48,155 nt of DNA, from NCBI GenBank assembly GCA_004298015.1, contig SCSE01000089.1, positions 1 through 48,155 on the forward strand. Reading direction: 5' to 3'. The DNA comes from Rhodanobacter sp. GTDB lineage: Bacteria; Pseudomonadota; Gammaproteobacteria; Xanthomonadales; Rhodanobacteraceae. The notes below the pieces were generated by a model that did no database searches, was not told the DNA's origin, and saw only the letters and a list, made by a program, of their open reading frames with translations. The translations under genes were made by a program, and so were the position numbers. This document shows positions 39,802 through 48,155 of this stretch, one piece after another (within the stretch, counting starts at the first letter, position 1; each line of letters opens with the position of its first letter).

Positions 39802-41012
39802 TCACAATCGCTCTTGCGCCTCCACAATTTCCGGCAAGGCGGTGAGGTGTTCGACGTGCGGGAGCTCCCTGCGTTCCATTCCCCATATCGCAAAATGTAT
39901 CCACACCGGTGTACAGACGACCAATACGAACGACAACATGAAGCACTGGTCCACAACCCGATCAAATCATTCAATGCGCCGAAGGCGATCGGCAGGCTGA
40001 CGCCGCCCCGTCCGCCGGTCGGGCTTACCATGCCGCCGGCAGGAGTCGGGTTGTAGACGGGAATAGGCTTGTACACGGCAGCCTTGCCCGGCGACATGAA
40101 GAAACCCGGCACGAACACCAGCATGATGAACGGAACCACGCCAGGCGCCTGGCGGAAGCCGATGCCGCTGTGAATGCCCTTCACCGCGTATGGGGCATTC
40201 GGGTAGGACAGCAATAGGGTGCACGACACGGCCACAGGGAACGTCCAGTACATCACACGGCATGCGCCCTTCCGATCCGACAACCAGCCGCCGCCGGCTT
40301 GGAGCAGATTGGCAGACAGCGTCATAGAAGGCGGCGGCCATGCCCGTCGTCGTTATGTCGAGCCCGTAGGCATCGATCAGGACGCGGGGCAACCACGACG
40401 CCAGCGTCATGCAGCCACCGAGCGCGAAAAAGCAGTACAGCGAGAATCGCCCCATTTGAAGATTCCTCGGCGATTCGATCTGTCTGAGGAATGGCATCGA
40501 TCTGGCATCCGACTTGCGTCGTGCCACGAACAAGGGTTCTTCGTTACTGAACAGGTAGAAGATCACTGTCGCCAGCGCCAGGCCCACAGACCAGATACAC
40601 GCGACCGCCATCCAGCCGCACGCCACCATCACCGTCAGTGTGAGCAGGCTGGTCACCGCCGAGACCACGTTGTCGGCGCAGAAGATACCTAAGGCGGGTC
40701 CCTGGGCGCCGAGCCGGAAACCAGCTGGCGACAGAGGTGATACCTGGCGGGAACGGGCCCATGGCAAGACCCATGAAAAGAGCCGCCAGCAAAAAAATGG
40801 GGTAGCTGGCGGTCCAGGTCAGTGGGTCGGGGAGCACACGGGTGGCAATCAGCAGTCCGAGCCCGGTGTCGTTCACTCCGAGCTGCTGCTCGATCAGGAT
40901 GCCGATGCTGAAAAACAGCAGCCCGGCCGCAAAGCACACGGTGAACACAAAGGTATCCACCCCAAGGGTGCGCTGCTGCTCGTCGTTTGATACGTTACCC
41001 TGATCTGGCATG
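39802..41012 (-). pseudogene. narK nitrate/nitrite transporter pseudogene
   Basis: An MFS transporter of the NarK type broken into several frames. It starts MPDQGNVSNDEQQRTLGVDT at 41012 and reads FVFTVCFAAGLLFFSIGILI, then GLGLLIATRVL joined directly to PDPLTWTASYPIFLLAALFM, an internal deletion of roughly 35-40 codons near 40830. Frameshifts near 40700, 40320 and 39955 separate ASWFPARR, ALGIFCADNVVSAVTSLL, GGGWLSDRKGACRVMYWTFP, LPIAFGALNDLIGLWTS and the terminal HFAIWGMERRELPHVEHLTA. It lies right after ppiC, the normal place for a nar transporter. Confidence 0.88.
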
Positions 41013-41096
41013 TTGCGGTTTCCGTAGGAGGTGGGCGGTGATCTCCGCAGCCTTGCGAGAACCGCAGCGGTTACGGCAACTCCGCAAAGCCGTCGG

Positions 41097-42014
41097 TCAG
41101 GTCGTTGCGAGTGCCTCGATCTCGTCAAGTCCGCGTACTTCGTAACGTTCCTTCAGTCCGAGCAGGTAATGTTGCAGCTCGCGTTGGCGCACCTGCAGTT
41201 CCAGATAATCGGAGATCTTCGCTCGCACGGCGTTGAAGTCCAGCGCCTCCCCCGGCTGGACTTCGTCAATGCTGACCACGTGGTAGCCCCAACGCGATTC
41301 CACCGGAAACGCCGCGAGACCTTCACGAAGGCGGAAAATCTGCCGGTCGAATTCGGGTGTGGTCTGACCGCGCTGCAGCCAGCCCAACTCGCCGCCCTGC
41401 TCTTTCGAGGGGCAGTCGGAGTGGCGCATGGCAAAATCGGCAAACAACACCGGATTGGCCTTGAGTTCGCCGATCAGTCGCTCACCTTCGGCATTGGCGC
41501 GAATGCGCCCGGTGACGTCGTCGGCCGGTGCGCCAAGCAGGATGTGGCGTACGCGGATCCGGTCGGGCTCCCTGAAACGTTCGCGATTCTGCGCGTAGTA
41601 GCGCCGGCAGTCGTCCTCGCTGGGTACTCGATCCTCGATCTCGCGCTCCAGCAGGACCCGGATACTGGCTTCCTCGAAGGTCTCCTGGTCGCTGGTCTGA
41701 ACCTCATCGTCCAAGCCGAGTCGCCGTACCTCCAGCCGCAGCAGCTCGCGCACCACCAGGGCACGGGCGGCATCGGCGCGGGAGCGTTCCGGCGTGATGG
41801 CGCGGTGATACTGCATCTCCTGCGCGATCAGCGCTTCGCTGATCGGCGTATCGCCAACGAACAGGTAGCACGGTGCGGGTTGCCCCAGTGTGCGAGGACC
41901 CTCGCCCTTGGCGTCCTGCTGATGGTCATGCGCTTCCTGCATCACGGGCTTGCTCGAGCCGATGATGGTCAGCGGGATAGGCCGCAGGTCTGGCTTGGTC
42001 TCGTGCATGCTCAT
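41097..42014 (-). CDS. PpiC-type peptidyl-prolyl isomerase of the nar operon
   Basis: 305 residues. A C-terminal parvulin domain (RVRHILLGAPADDV; FADFAMRHSDCPSKEQGGEL; SRWGYHVVSIDEV) follows an N-terminal helical region (LIAQEMQYHRAITPERSRAD) like NifM/SurA relatives. No signal peptide is visible, so it may act in the cytoplasm on nitrate reductase subunits. ATG 42014 overlaps the narI stop (ATGA), placing it as the fifth gene of the operon. Such ppiC genes occur next to narI in several denitrifying beta- and gammaproteobacteria. Confidence 0.87.
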   Translation of the reverse strand: MSMHETKPDLRPIPLTIIGSSKPVMQEAHDHQQDAKGEGPRTLGQPAPCYLFVGDTPISEALIAQEMQYHRAITPERSRADAARALVVRELLRLEVRRLGLDDEVQTSDQETFEEASIRVLLEREIEDRVPSEDDCRRYYAQNRERFREPDRIRVRHILLGAPADDVTGRIRANAEGERLIGELKANPVLFADFAMRHSDCPSKEQGGELGWLQRGQTTPEFDRQIFRLREGLAAFPVESRWGYHVVSIDEVQPGEALDFNAVRAKISDYLELQVRQRELQHYLLGLKERYEVRGLDEIEALATT

Positions 42015-42715
42015 GCCCGCGGCCCGTAACGCCATGTCGCCTGACGCTTGCGCACCACCTGGTAGGGACGCCACAGGTAACTGACCGGAATACTCCACAC
42101 ATGCACCAGTCGGGTGAACGGTGCGATCAGGAACAGCGTCATGCCGAGGAACACATGCACCTTGTAGATCCACGAAACACCGGCGATGAAGGCGGCGGCC
42201 CCGGGGCGGAAGGTGACGATGTGCTGCGCCCAGTCGCCCAGCAGGACCATCTCGCCGCCATCCAGGTGATGGGATGACACCAGGATCGTGCCCAGGCCAA
42301 GCGTCAGCTGGACGAACAACACGATCAGGACCAGCGTGTCCCCGAGCGTGCCGGTGGCGCGCACACGAGGCTGGGTCAGCCGACGCACCAGCAGGATGCT
42401 GATGCCGACGAAACACAGCACCCCGGCCAGTCCCCCGACCACCATCGCCAGCACCTGTTTCTGTGGGGCCGTGATGACCAGCGTATAGACCTCATGCGGG
42501 GTCAGCAGTCCGACCAGATGGCCGCCGAGAATGATCAACAGGCCGATATGGAACAGGTTGCTGCCCAGGCGCATGCCGCGATGGGACAGCAATTGGCTGG
42601 AGCCGGTACGCCACGTATACATGGCGCGATCGAAGCGAGCCCAGCTGCCAATGAAAAACACCGCCATGACAATGTACGGATAGATCTGAAAGGCGAATTG
42701 GTTGAGGTAGTTCAT
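42011..42715 (-). CDS. narI: Respiratory nitrate reductase gamma subunit NarI
   Basis: The membrane cytochrome b that oxidises quinol for NarGH. 234 residues and five helices. Candidate heme ligands are in LFHIGLLIILGGHLVGL and in VHVFLGMTLFLIAPFTRLVH, corresponding to the two histidine pairs of E. coli NarI. The N-terminus MNYLNQFAFQIYPYIVM is typical. ATG 42715 overlaps the narJ stop. Confidence 0.95.
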   Translation of the reverse strand: MNYLNQFAFQIYPYIVMAVFFIGSWARFDRAMYTWRTGSSQLLSHRGMRLGSNLFHIGLLIILGGHLVGLLTPHEVYTLVITAPQKQVLAMVVGGLAGVLCFVGISILLVRRLTQPRVRATGTLGDTLVLIVLFVQLTLGLGTILVSSHHLDGGEMVLLGDWAQHIVTFRPGAAAFIAGVSWIYKVHVFLGMTLFLIAPFTRLVHVWSIPVSYLWRPYQVVRKRQATWRYGPRA

Positions 42716-43395
42716 GGCTGCACCTGGGGGGTGGCAGTGGAAGGGGCGGGCCGGCGAGGTGCCGGCTGGCAGTCGTCCTCCGGGGCTTGGGTACCAAATC
42801 GAACCATTTCTTCCTCCCACAGCTGATCCATGACCTCGGGAGTGTCGTCACGCGGTTCCTCGCGGGCACGCTGGCGCAGTGTTTCGAAGTCGTGCTTGGC
42901 ATCGGCCAGTTCCACCAGAACCTCGAACAACACCCTGTAGGGGCTCGCGCGTTCACCCGCACGCGCCGCGAGCATGCCAACGATATGGCTGATGTGCGCA
43001 AGCCAGTCGCGGACCTCGTCCTGCGGACGCTGTGACAGGTATTCCAGCAGCAGCGGCAGGTAGTCGGGCAGCTCCTTGGCCGCCAGCTCGAAACCGTTCT
43101 TGCGGTAGGCCTCGATCAGATCGACCATCGCCTGACCACGGTCACGGGATTCGCCATGGATATGCTCGAACAGCAGCAGGCTCATGGCCCGGCCACGGTC
43201 GAAGGTCTGCAGCCAGGTGTCCTGAGCGGTCAGCGGATCGGTGTCCAGCAGAGCCTGCACGAACGCCGTCAACTCGGCGCGACGCGCCGTCGGCAGGCTC
43301 GGCGCGTTCACCGCCTCGAGCAGGTCCCCACCGTGCTGCCACAGTTCGTCCTGCGGATAGTCCAGCAACACGCTGACCAGTTTGAGCAGGCTCAT
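42712..43395 (-). CDS. narJ: Nitrate reductase assembly chaperone NarJ
   Basis: A cytoplasmic chaperone that holds NarGH until molybdenum cofactor insertion and membrane attachment; it is not part of the final enzyme. 227 residues, helical, with LVSVLLDYPQDELW at the start and the conserved MSLLLFEHIHGESRDRGQAM. The C-terminal tail is proline-rich. It overlaps narH and narI by four bases each. Confidence 0.93.
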   Translation of the reverse strand: MSLLKLVSVLLDYPQDELWQHGGDLLEAVNAPSLPTARRAELTAFVQALLDTDPLTAQDTWLQTFDRGRAMSLLLFEHIHGESRDRGQAMVDLIEAYRKNGFELAAKELPDYLPLLLEYLSQRPQDEVRDWLAHISHIVGMLAARAGERASPYRVLFEVLVELADAKHDFETLRQRAREEPRDDTPEVMDQLWEEEMVRFGTQAPEDDCQPAPRRPAPSTATPQVQP

Positions 43396-44936
43396 GGGTT
43401 CACCTCATTTTTTTCCTGTCGGTTTGGATGCACGGCATACGTCGTCGTCTTGCGCTGACTGAACAGGTCGGCCGGGCTATTCCCGCTGCAGCCGTTGCCA
43501 AAGGTGAAGCCGCAGCCACCGCGCTCGCCGAAGGCATCGTTCGCGTATTCCCGGTGTGCCGTGGGAATCACGAAGCGATCCTCGTAATTGGCGATCGCGA
43601 GGTAGCGGTACATCTCCTCGGCCTGGGCGACGGTGAGACCGGCCTGCTTGAGTACCGCCAGGTCCTCGACCCCGTTGACGTTCCGGGCACGACGCCATGC
43701 GCGCATCGCCATCATCCGCTCCAGCGCGCGCACGACCGGTGCTTCGTCGCCGGCGGTGAGCATGTTGGCCAGGTAGCGTACCGGGATGCGCAGCGAGGCC
43801 ACGTCCGGCAACTCGCCGTTCATGCCCACGCGGCCGCGTTCGGCGGCGGACTGGATCGGCGACAGCGGCGGCACGTACCAGACCATCGGCAAGGTGCGAT
43901 ATTCCGGATGCAGCGGCAGTGCCAGCTTCCAGTCGATCGCCAGCTTGTAGACCGGCGATGCCTTGGCCGCGTCCAGCCAGTTGTCGGGGACGCCGTGGGC
44001 GCGTGCGGCTTCAATCACCTTCGGATCGAACGGATCGAGAAAGATGTCCAGGTGAGCCTGGTACAGGTCTTTCTCCGCCGGTACCGAGGCGGCCTGCTCG
44101 ATGCGGTCGGCGTCGTACAACATCACGCCCAGATAGCGAATGCGCCCCACGCAGGTTTCCGCACACACGGTCGGCTCGCCCATCTCGATGCGCGGGTAGC
44201 AGAAGATGCACTTCTCGGACTTGCCGCTTTTCCAGTTGTAGTAGATCTTCTTGTACGGACAAGCCGACACGCACATGCGCCAGCCGCGGCACTTGTCCTG
44301 GTCGATCAGCACGATGCCGTCTTCCTCGCGCTTGTAGATCGCCCCGGACGGGCAGGCCGACACGCACGCCGGGTTGAGGCAGTGCTCGCACAGGCGCGGC
44401 AGGTACATCATGAAGGTCTTCTCGAAGGCGCCGTAGATTTCCTTCTGGATCGAATCGAAGTTGCGATCCTTGGCGCGCTTGGCGAACTCGGTGCCGAGGA
44501 TCTCCTCCCAGTTCGGGCCCCATTCGATCTTCTGCATGCGCTGACCGGTGATCAGCGAACGCGGGCGTGCGGTAGGCTGGTGCTGGCCTTCGGGTGCCTC
44601 GTGCAGGTGCTGGTAGTCGAAGTCGAACGGCTCGTAGTAATCGTCGATCTGCGGCAAGTCGGGGTTGGCGAAGATCTTCGACAGCAGCCGCCAGCGTCCC
44701 CCGGAGCGCGGAATCAGTTTGCCGGCGCGGGTACGCACCCAGCCACCATTCCACTTGTCCTGGTTTTCCCACTCCTTCGGGTAACCGATGCCGGGCTTGG
44801 TTTCGACGTTGTTGAACCAGGCGTACTCGACACCTTCGCGCGAGGTCCACACGTTCTTGCAGGTGATCGAGCAGGTGTGGCAGCCGATGCATTTGTCCAG
44901 GTTGAGTACCATCGCGATCTGGGCACGGATTTTCAT
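43392..44936 (-). CDS. narH: Respiratory nitrate reductase beta subunit NarH
   Basis: The iron-sulfur subunit linking NarI hemes to NarG. 514 residues with four cysteine groups: CIGCHTCSITC, CEHCLNPACVSACPSG, CRGWRMCVSACPYKK (tryptophan for cysteine gives the 3Fe-4S cluster) and CIFCYPRIEMGEPTVCAETC. The ATG at 44936 overlaps the narG stop (TGATG); the GTG just before it is a less likely start. Confidence 0.96.
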   Translation of the reverse strand: MKIRAQIAMVLNLDKCIGCHTCSITCKNVWTSREGVEYAWFNNVETKPGIGYPKEWENQDKWNGGWVRTRAGKLIPRSGGRWRLLSKIFANPDLPQIDDYYEPFDFDYQHLHEAPEGQHQPTARPRSLITGQRMQKIEWGPNWEEILGTEFAKRAKDRNFDSIQKEIYGAFEKTFMMYLPRLCEHCLNPACVSACPSGAIYKREEDGIVLIDQDKCRGWRMCVSACPYKKIYYNWKSGKSEKCIFCYPRIEMGEPTVCAETCVGRIRYLGVMLYDADRIEQAASVPAEKDLYQAHLDIFLDPFDPKVIEAARAHGVPDNWLDAAKASPVYKLAIDWKLALPLHPEYRTLPMVWYVPPLSPIQSAAERGRVGMNGELPDVASLRIPVRYLANMLTAGDEAPVVRALERMMAMRAWRRARNVNGVEDLAVLKQAGLTVAQAEEMYRYLAIANYEDRFVIPTAHREYANDAFGERGGCGFTFGNGCSGNSPADLFSQRKTTTYAVHPNRQEKNEVNP

Positions 44937-47900
44937 CACACCACCTCCTTGGCGATGGCAGGCACAGGCTCATCATCGAGCCAGTCGACCTTGTCCATCT
45001 TGCGCACGATCACGAACTCGTCGCGATTGGTGCCGCAGGTGCCGTAGTAGTTGAAGCCGTAGGCCAGTTGCGCATAGCCACCGATCATGTGGGTCGGCTT
45101 GAGTACCACACGGGTCACCGAGTTGTGGATGCCGCCGCGGGTACCGGTGATTTCCGAGCCGGGGATGTTGAGGATGCGTTCCTGTGCGTGGTACATCATG
45201 GCCATGCCCGGCATCACGCGCTGGCTGACCACCGCGCGGGCGGTGATGGCGCCGTTGATGTTGAACAGCTCGATCCAGTCGTTGTCCTCGATCCCGGCGT
45301 CGCGCGCGTCGTCCTCGCTGAGCCAAACGATCGGCCCGCCACGCGACAGCGTCTGCATCAACAGATTGTCGGTATAGGTGCTGTGGATGCCCCACTTCTG
45401 ATGTGGCGTAATCCAGTTCAGCAGGATCTCGCGGTTGCCGTTGCTGCGCTTGTTGTGCAGCGGCGTCACGGTCTTGGTATCGACCGGTGGGCGGTAGCTC
45501 ATAAAGCCTTCGCCGAACGCGATCATCCATTCGTGGTCCTGGTAGAACTGCTGGCGACCGGTAAGCGTGCGCCAGGGAATCAGCTCGTGCACGTTGGTAT
45601 AGCAGGCGTTGTAGCTGACGTGCTCGTCCTCCAGTCCCGACCAGATCGGCGAGGAGATGATCTTGCGCGGCTGCGCCTGGACGTCGCGAAAACGGATCGC
45701 CTCGTGTTCCTTGCCGATCGCCAGGTGGGCGTGTTCGCGGCCGGTGAACTCGCTCAGCGATTGCCATGCCTTGACCGCCACATGGCCGTTGGTTTCCGGG
45801 GCCAGATGCAGGATCACCTCGCAGGCGTCGATCGCGCTGTCGATCCGCGGGCGACCCTTGCTGACGCCCTCCTCGGTCACCGTGTGGTTGAGCTGGCCAA
45901 GAAAGGCCACCTCGTCCTTGGTGTCCCAGTGCATGCCTTTGCCGCCGTTGCCCAGTTGGTCGAGCAGGGGGCCCAGCGACGTGAACTTCTTGTACAGGTT
46001 CGGGTAGTCGCGCTCGACCACCGTGATCGAGGGCATGGTCTTGCCCGGGATCGGTTCGCACTCGCCCTTCTTCCAGTCCTTGACGTCCAGCGGCATCGCC
46101 AGTTCTCCGGGCGTGTCGTGCAGGGTCGGTACCAGCACCACGTCCTGCTCGACCCCGAGCACGCCGGGCGCCATCGCGCTCACGGCGTGGGCGATACCCT
46201 TGAAAATAGCCCAGTCACTGCGGGACTCCCACGCCGGGTCCACCGCCTTGGACAGCGGATGGATGAACGGGTGCATGTCCGAGGTATTGAGGTCGTTTTT
46301 CTCGTACCAGGTGGCCGTCGGCAGCACCACGTCGGAGTACAGCGCCGTGGTGCACATGCGAAAGTCCAGCGTGACCAGCAGGTCGAGCTTGCCCTCGGGC
46401 ACCTCGTCGCGCCACTTCACCTCCTCCGGCTTGACCGCACCCAGTTCGCCCAGATCCTTGCCCTGCACGCCGTGCCGTGTGCCGAGCAGGTGCCGCAGCA
46501 TGTACTCGTGGCCCTTGCCGGACGAGCCGAGCAGGTTCGAGCGCCAGATGAACATGGCACGCGGGAAGTTTTCTGGCGCATCGGGGTCGGCATAGGCGAA
46601 GTCGAGCTTGCCCTGCCGCAACTGCTCGACCACGTAGTCGGCCGGCGTCTGTCCGGCCTGCTCGGCGGCAGCCACGAGGTGCAGCGGATTGCGGTCCAGC
46701 TGCGGCGCACTCGGCAACCAGCCCATGCGGATCGCGCGCAGGTTGAAGTCGGCCTGGCTTCCGCTGTACTTCTCGGGGTCGGCCAGTGGCGAGAGGATCT
46801 CCTTCATCTCCAGTTTTTCGTAGCGCCACTGGTCGGACATGAAGTAGAAAAACGAGGTGCCGTTCATCTGCCGCGATGGGCGACTCCAGTCCAGCGCAAA
46901 CGTGAGCGGTATCCAGCCGGTCTGCGGTCGCAGCTTCTCCTGCCCCACGTAATGCGCCCAGCCGCCACCGGTCTGGCCGATACAACCGCACATGATCAGC
47001 ATATTGATCAGGCCACGGTAGTTCATGTCGTTATGGAACCAGTGATTCATGCCGGCACCGACGATGATCATGCTGCGGCCGTTGGTCTTGGCGGCCGTGC
47101 TGGCGAATTCGCGAGCGATCTCGATCACCTCGGCACGCGGTACGCCGGTGATCTTTTCCTGCCATGCCGGGGTCCCGGGCAAGTCGTCGTCAAAGCTGCT
47201 GGCCACGTTGCCACCGCCGAAGCCGCGATCCACGCCGTACTGCGCCAGCAGCAGGTCGTAGACGGTGGCCACCGCCCACTCCTTGCCATCGGCCAGTTGC
47301 AGCTTGCGGATCGGGATGTTGCGCTCGAGTACCTCCTCGAATTTCGAGGCCGTCCAGCGGTCATGTTCGATGCCGCCGAAGTAGGGAAAGCTGACCGCCT
47401 CGATACCCTCGTTGAAGTCCGCCAGGCTCAGGCGCAGGCGCGTGGCCCGGCCTGTGCTGTCCTTTTCCTCGATGTTCCACCTGCCTTTCTCACCCCAGCG
47501 GAAACCCACCGAGCCATTGGGCACGACGATTTGCCCGGTCGACTCGTCCCAGGCCAGGGTCTTCCATTCCGGGTTGTTGGTTTCACCCAGTCCGCCCAGA
47601 TCGCTGGCACGCAGGAAACGGCCCGGGACCAGACGCCCATCGGCCCGTTTTTCCAACTGCACCAGCAGGGGCATGTCACTGTACTGGCGGCAGTAATCGG
47701 TGAAGTACGGCGTCGGGTGGTCGACGTGGAACTCTTTCAGGATCACGTGACCGAACGCGAACGCCAGCGCGGCATCGGTGCCCTGCTTCGGATGCAGCCA
47801 GTGATCGGTGAGTTTGGCGACCTCGGCGTAGTCCGGCGTGATCGCCACCGTCTTGGTCCCGTTGTAGCGCGCCTCGGTAAAAAAATGTGCGTCGGGTGTA

Positions 47901-48155
47901 CGTGTCTGCGGGACGTTGGAGCCCCACGCAATGATGTAGCGGCTGTTGTACCAGTCCGCCGATTCGGGCACGTCGGTCTGCTCCCCCCACACCTGCGGCG
48001 AGGCCGGCGGCAGGTCGCAATACCAGTCATAGAAGGACAGGTTCGTACCGCCCAGCAACGACAGGTACCGTGCGCCGGCGGCATAGGACACCATCGACAT
48101 CGCCGGAATCGGCGAGAAGCCGACCACCCGGTCGGGACCGAACTTCTTCGTGGTG
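44936..48155 (-). CDS. narG: Respiratory nitrate reductase alpha subunit NarG, 5' end outside window
   Basis: The molybdenum catalytic subunit reducing nitrate to nitrite at the inner face of the membrane. About 1072 codons are present; the first 170-180 residues, including the FS0 cluster ligands, lie beyond the window edge. The visible part starts KKFGPDRVVGFSPIPAMSMV and contains DLPPASPQVWGEQTDVPESA and DWYNSRYIIAWGSNVPQTRT, which hold the Mo-ligating aspartate region, with the cofactor-binding C-terminal domain after it. It is intact as far as seen, unlike narK of the same operon. Confidence 0.96.
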   Translation of the reverse strand, partial: TTKKFGPDRVVGFSPIPAMSMVSYAAGARYLSLLGGTNLSFYDWYCDLPPASPQVWGEQTDVPESADWYNSRYIIAWGSNVPQTRTPDAHFFTEARYNGTKTVAITPDYAEVAKLTDHWLHPKQGTDAALAFAFGHVILKEFHVDHPTPYFTDYCRQYSDMPLLVQLEKRADGRLVPGRFLRASDLGGLGETNNPEWKTLAWDESTGQIVVPNGSVGFRWGEKGRWNIEEKDSTGRATRLRLSLADFNEGIEAVSFPYFGGIEHDRWTASKFEEVLERNIPIRKLQLADGKEWAVATVYDLLLAQYGVDRGFGGGNVASSFDDDLPGTPAWQEKITGVPRAEVIEIAREFASTAAKTNGRSMIIVGAGMNHWFHNDMNYRGLINMLIMCGCIGQTGGGWAHYVGQEKLRPQTGWIPLTFALDWSRPSRQMNGTSFFYFMSDQWRYEKLEMKEILSPLADPEKYSGSQADFNLRAIRMGWLPSAPQLDRNPLHLVAAAEQAGQTPADYVVEQLRQGKLDFAYADPDAPENFPRAMFIWRSNLLGSSGKGHEYMLRHLLGTRHGVQGKDLGELGAVKPEEVKWRDEVPEGKLDLLVTLDFRMCTTALYSDVVLPTATWYEKNDLNTSDMHPFIHPLSKAVDPAWESRSDWAIFKGIAHAVSAMAPGVLGVEQDVVLVPTLHDTPGELAMPLDVKDWKKGECEPIPGKTMPSITVVERDYPNLYKKFTSLGPLLDQLGNGGKGMHWDTKDEVAFLGQLNHTVTEEGVSKGRPRIDSAIDACEVILHLAPETNGHVAVKAWQSLSEFTGREHAHLAIGKEHEAIRFRDVQAQPRKIISSPIWSGLEDEHVSYNACYTNVHELIPWRTLTGRQQFYQDHEWMIAFGEGFMSYRPPVDTKTVTPLHNKRSNGNREILLNWITPHQKWGIHSTYTDNLLMQTLSRGGPIVWLSEDDARDAGIEDNDWIELFNINGAITARAVVSQRVMPGMAMMYHAQERILNIPGSEITGTRGGIHNSVTRVVLKPTHMIGGYAQLAYGFNYYGTCGTNRDEFVIVRKMDKVDWLDDEPVPAIAKEVV

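Noticed and set aside
43428..45047. 539-codon plus-strand frame opposite narH
   Set aside because: Mirror of narH codon bias in GC-rich DNA; narH is certain from its four cysteine groups.

Overview
The window reads as chromosomal DNA of a high-GC, denitrifying gammaproteobacterium of the Xanthomonadales, most like Rhodanobacter. This rests on protein-level recognition (clade I NosZ with NosR, NarGHJI with a linked PpiC-type isomerase, NsrR, BirA-CoaX-SPOR order); no search was run.

Layout. 0.4-3.1 kb: housekeeping genes birA, coaX and a SPOR-domain gene, then tRNA-Thr(TGT) and a terminator. 3.1-9.7 kb: nitric oxide response. nsrR lies on the minus strand. To its right are a hemerythrin-like gene and a long tightly packed operon whose promoter carries an NsrR-type operator over its -35 box. 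The operon holds DUF2249 proteins, a multi-spanning membrane protein, a SufT/DUF59 protein, a cupin, ferredoxin FdxA, a zinc-finger protein and lipoyl synthase. 9.7-11.9 kb: a small acidic protein, two AhpD-like carboxymuconolactone decarboxylase family proteins and a PEP mutase/isocitrate lyase family protein. 12.4-18.6 kb: gltBD (glutamate synthase) on the minus strand with a good promoter. 18.7-20.0 kb: a decayed ISL3-family element.

20.1-32.2 kb: nitrous oxide reduction locus on the plus strand behind a perfect FNR/DNR-type palindrome: ferredoxin-NADP reductase-like flavoprotein, HiPIP, ApbE/NosX, nosR, nosZ, nosD, nosF, nosY, nosL, tatA, tatB and a truncated tatC. 32.2-37.0 kb: a UbiH/UbiM-type hydroxylase, a small CCGGC-tailed protein, and a graveyard of remnants (IS3 transposase, Crp/Fnr HTH domain, NnrS N-terminus, IS5 transposase tail) around an Nramp-like transporter. 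A 163-bp element here also occurs beside nsrR. 37.3-39.5 kb: two small conserved genes and a TDT-family transporter. 39.8-48.2 kb: minus-strand nitrate reductase operon narG (cut by the window edge), narH, narJ, narI and ppiC, followed by a frameshifted, internally deleted narK.

Together the genes cover the first (nitrate to nitrite) and last (N2O to N2) steps of denitrification plus protection from the NO made between them. No nitrite reductase or NO reductase gene was seen. The repeated decay of denitrification accessories (narK, tatC, nnrS, an fnr-like regulator) suggests redundancy elsewhere in the genome and a mobile, rearranged accessory region.
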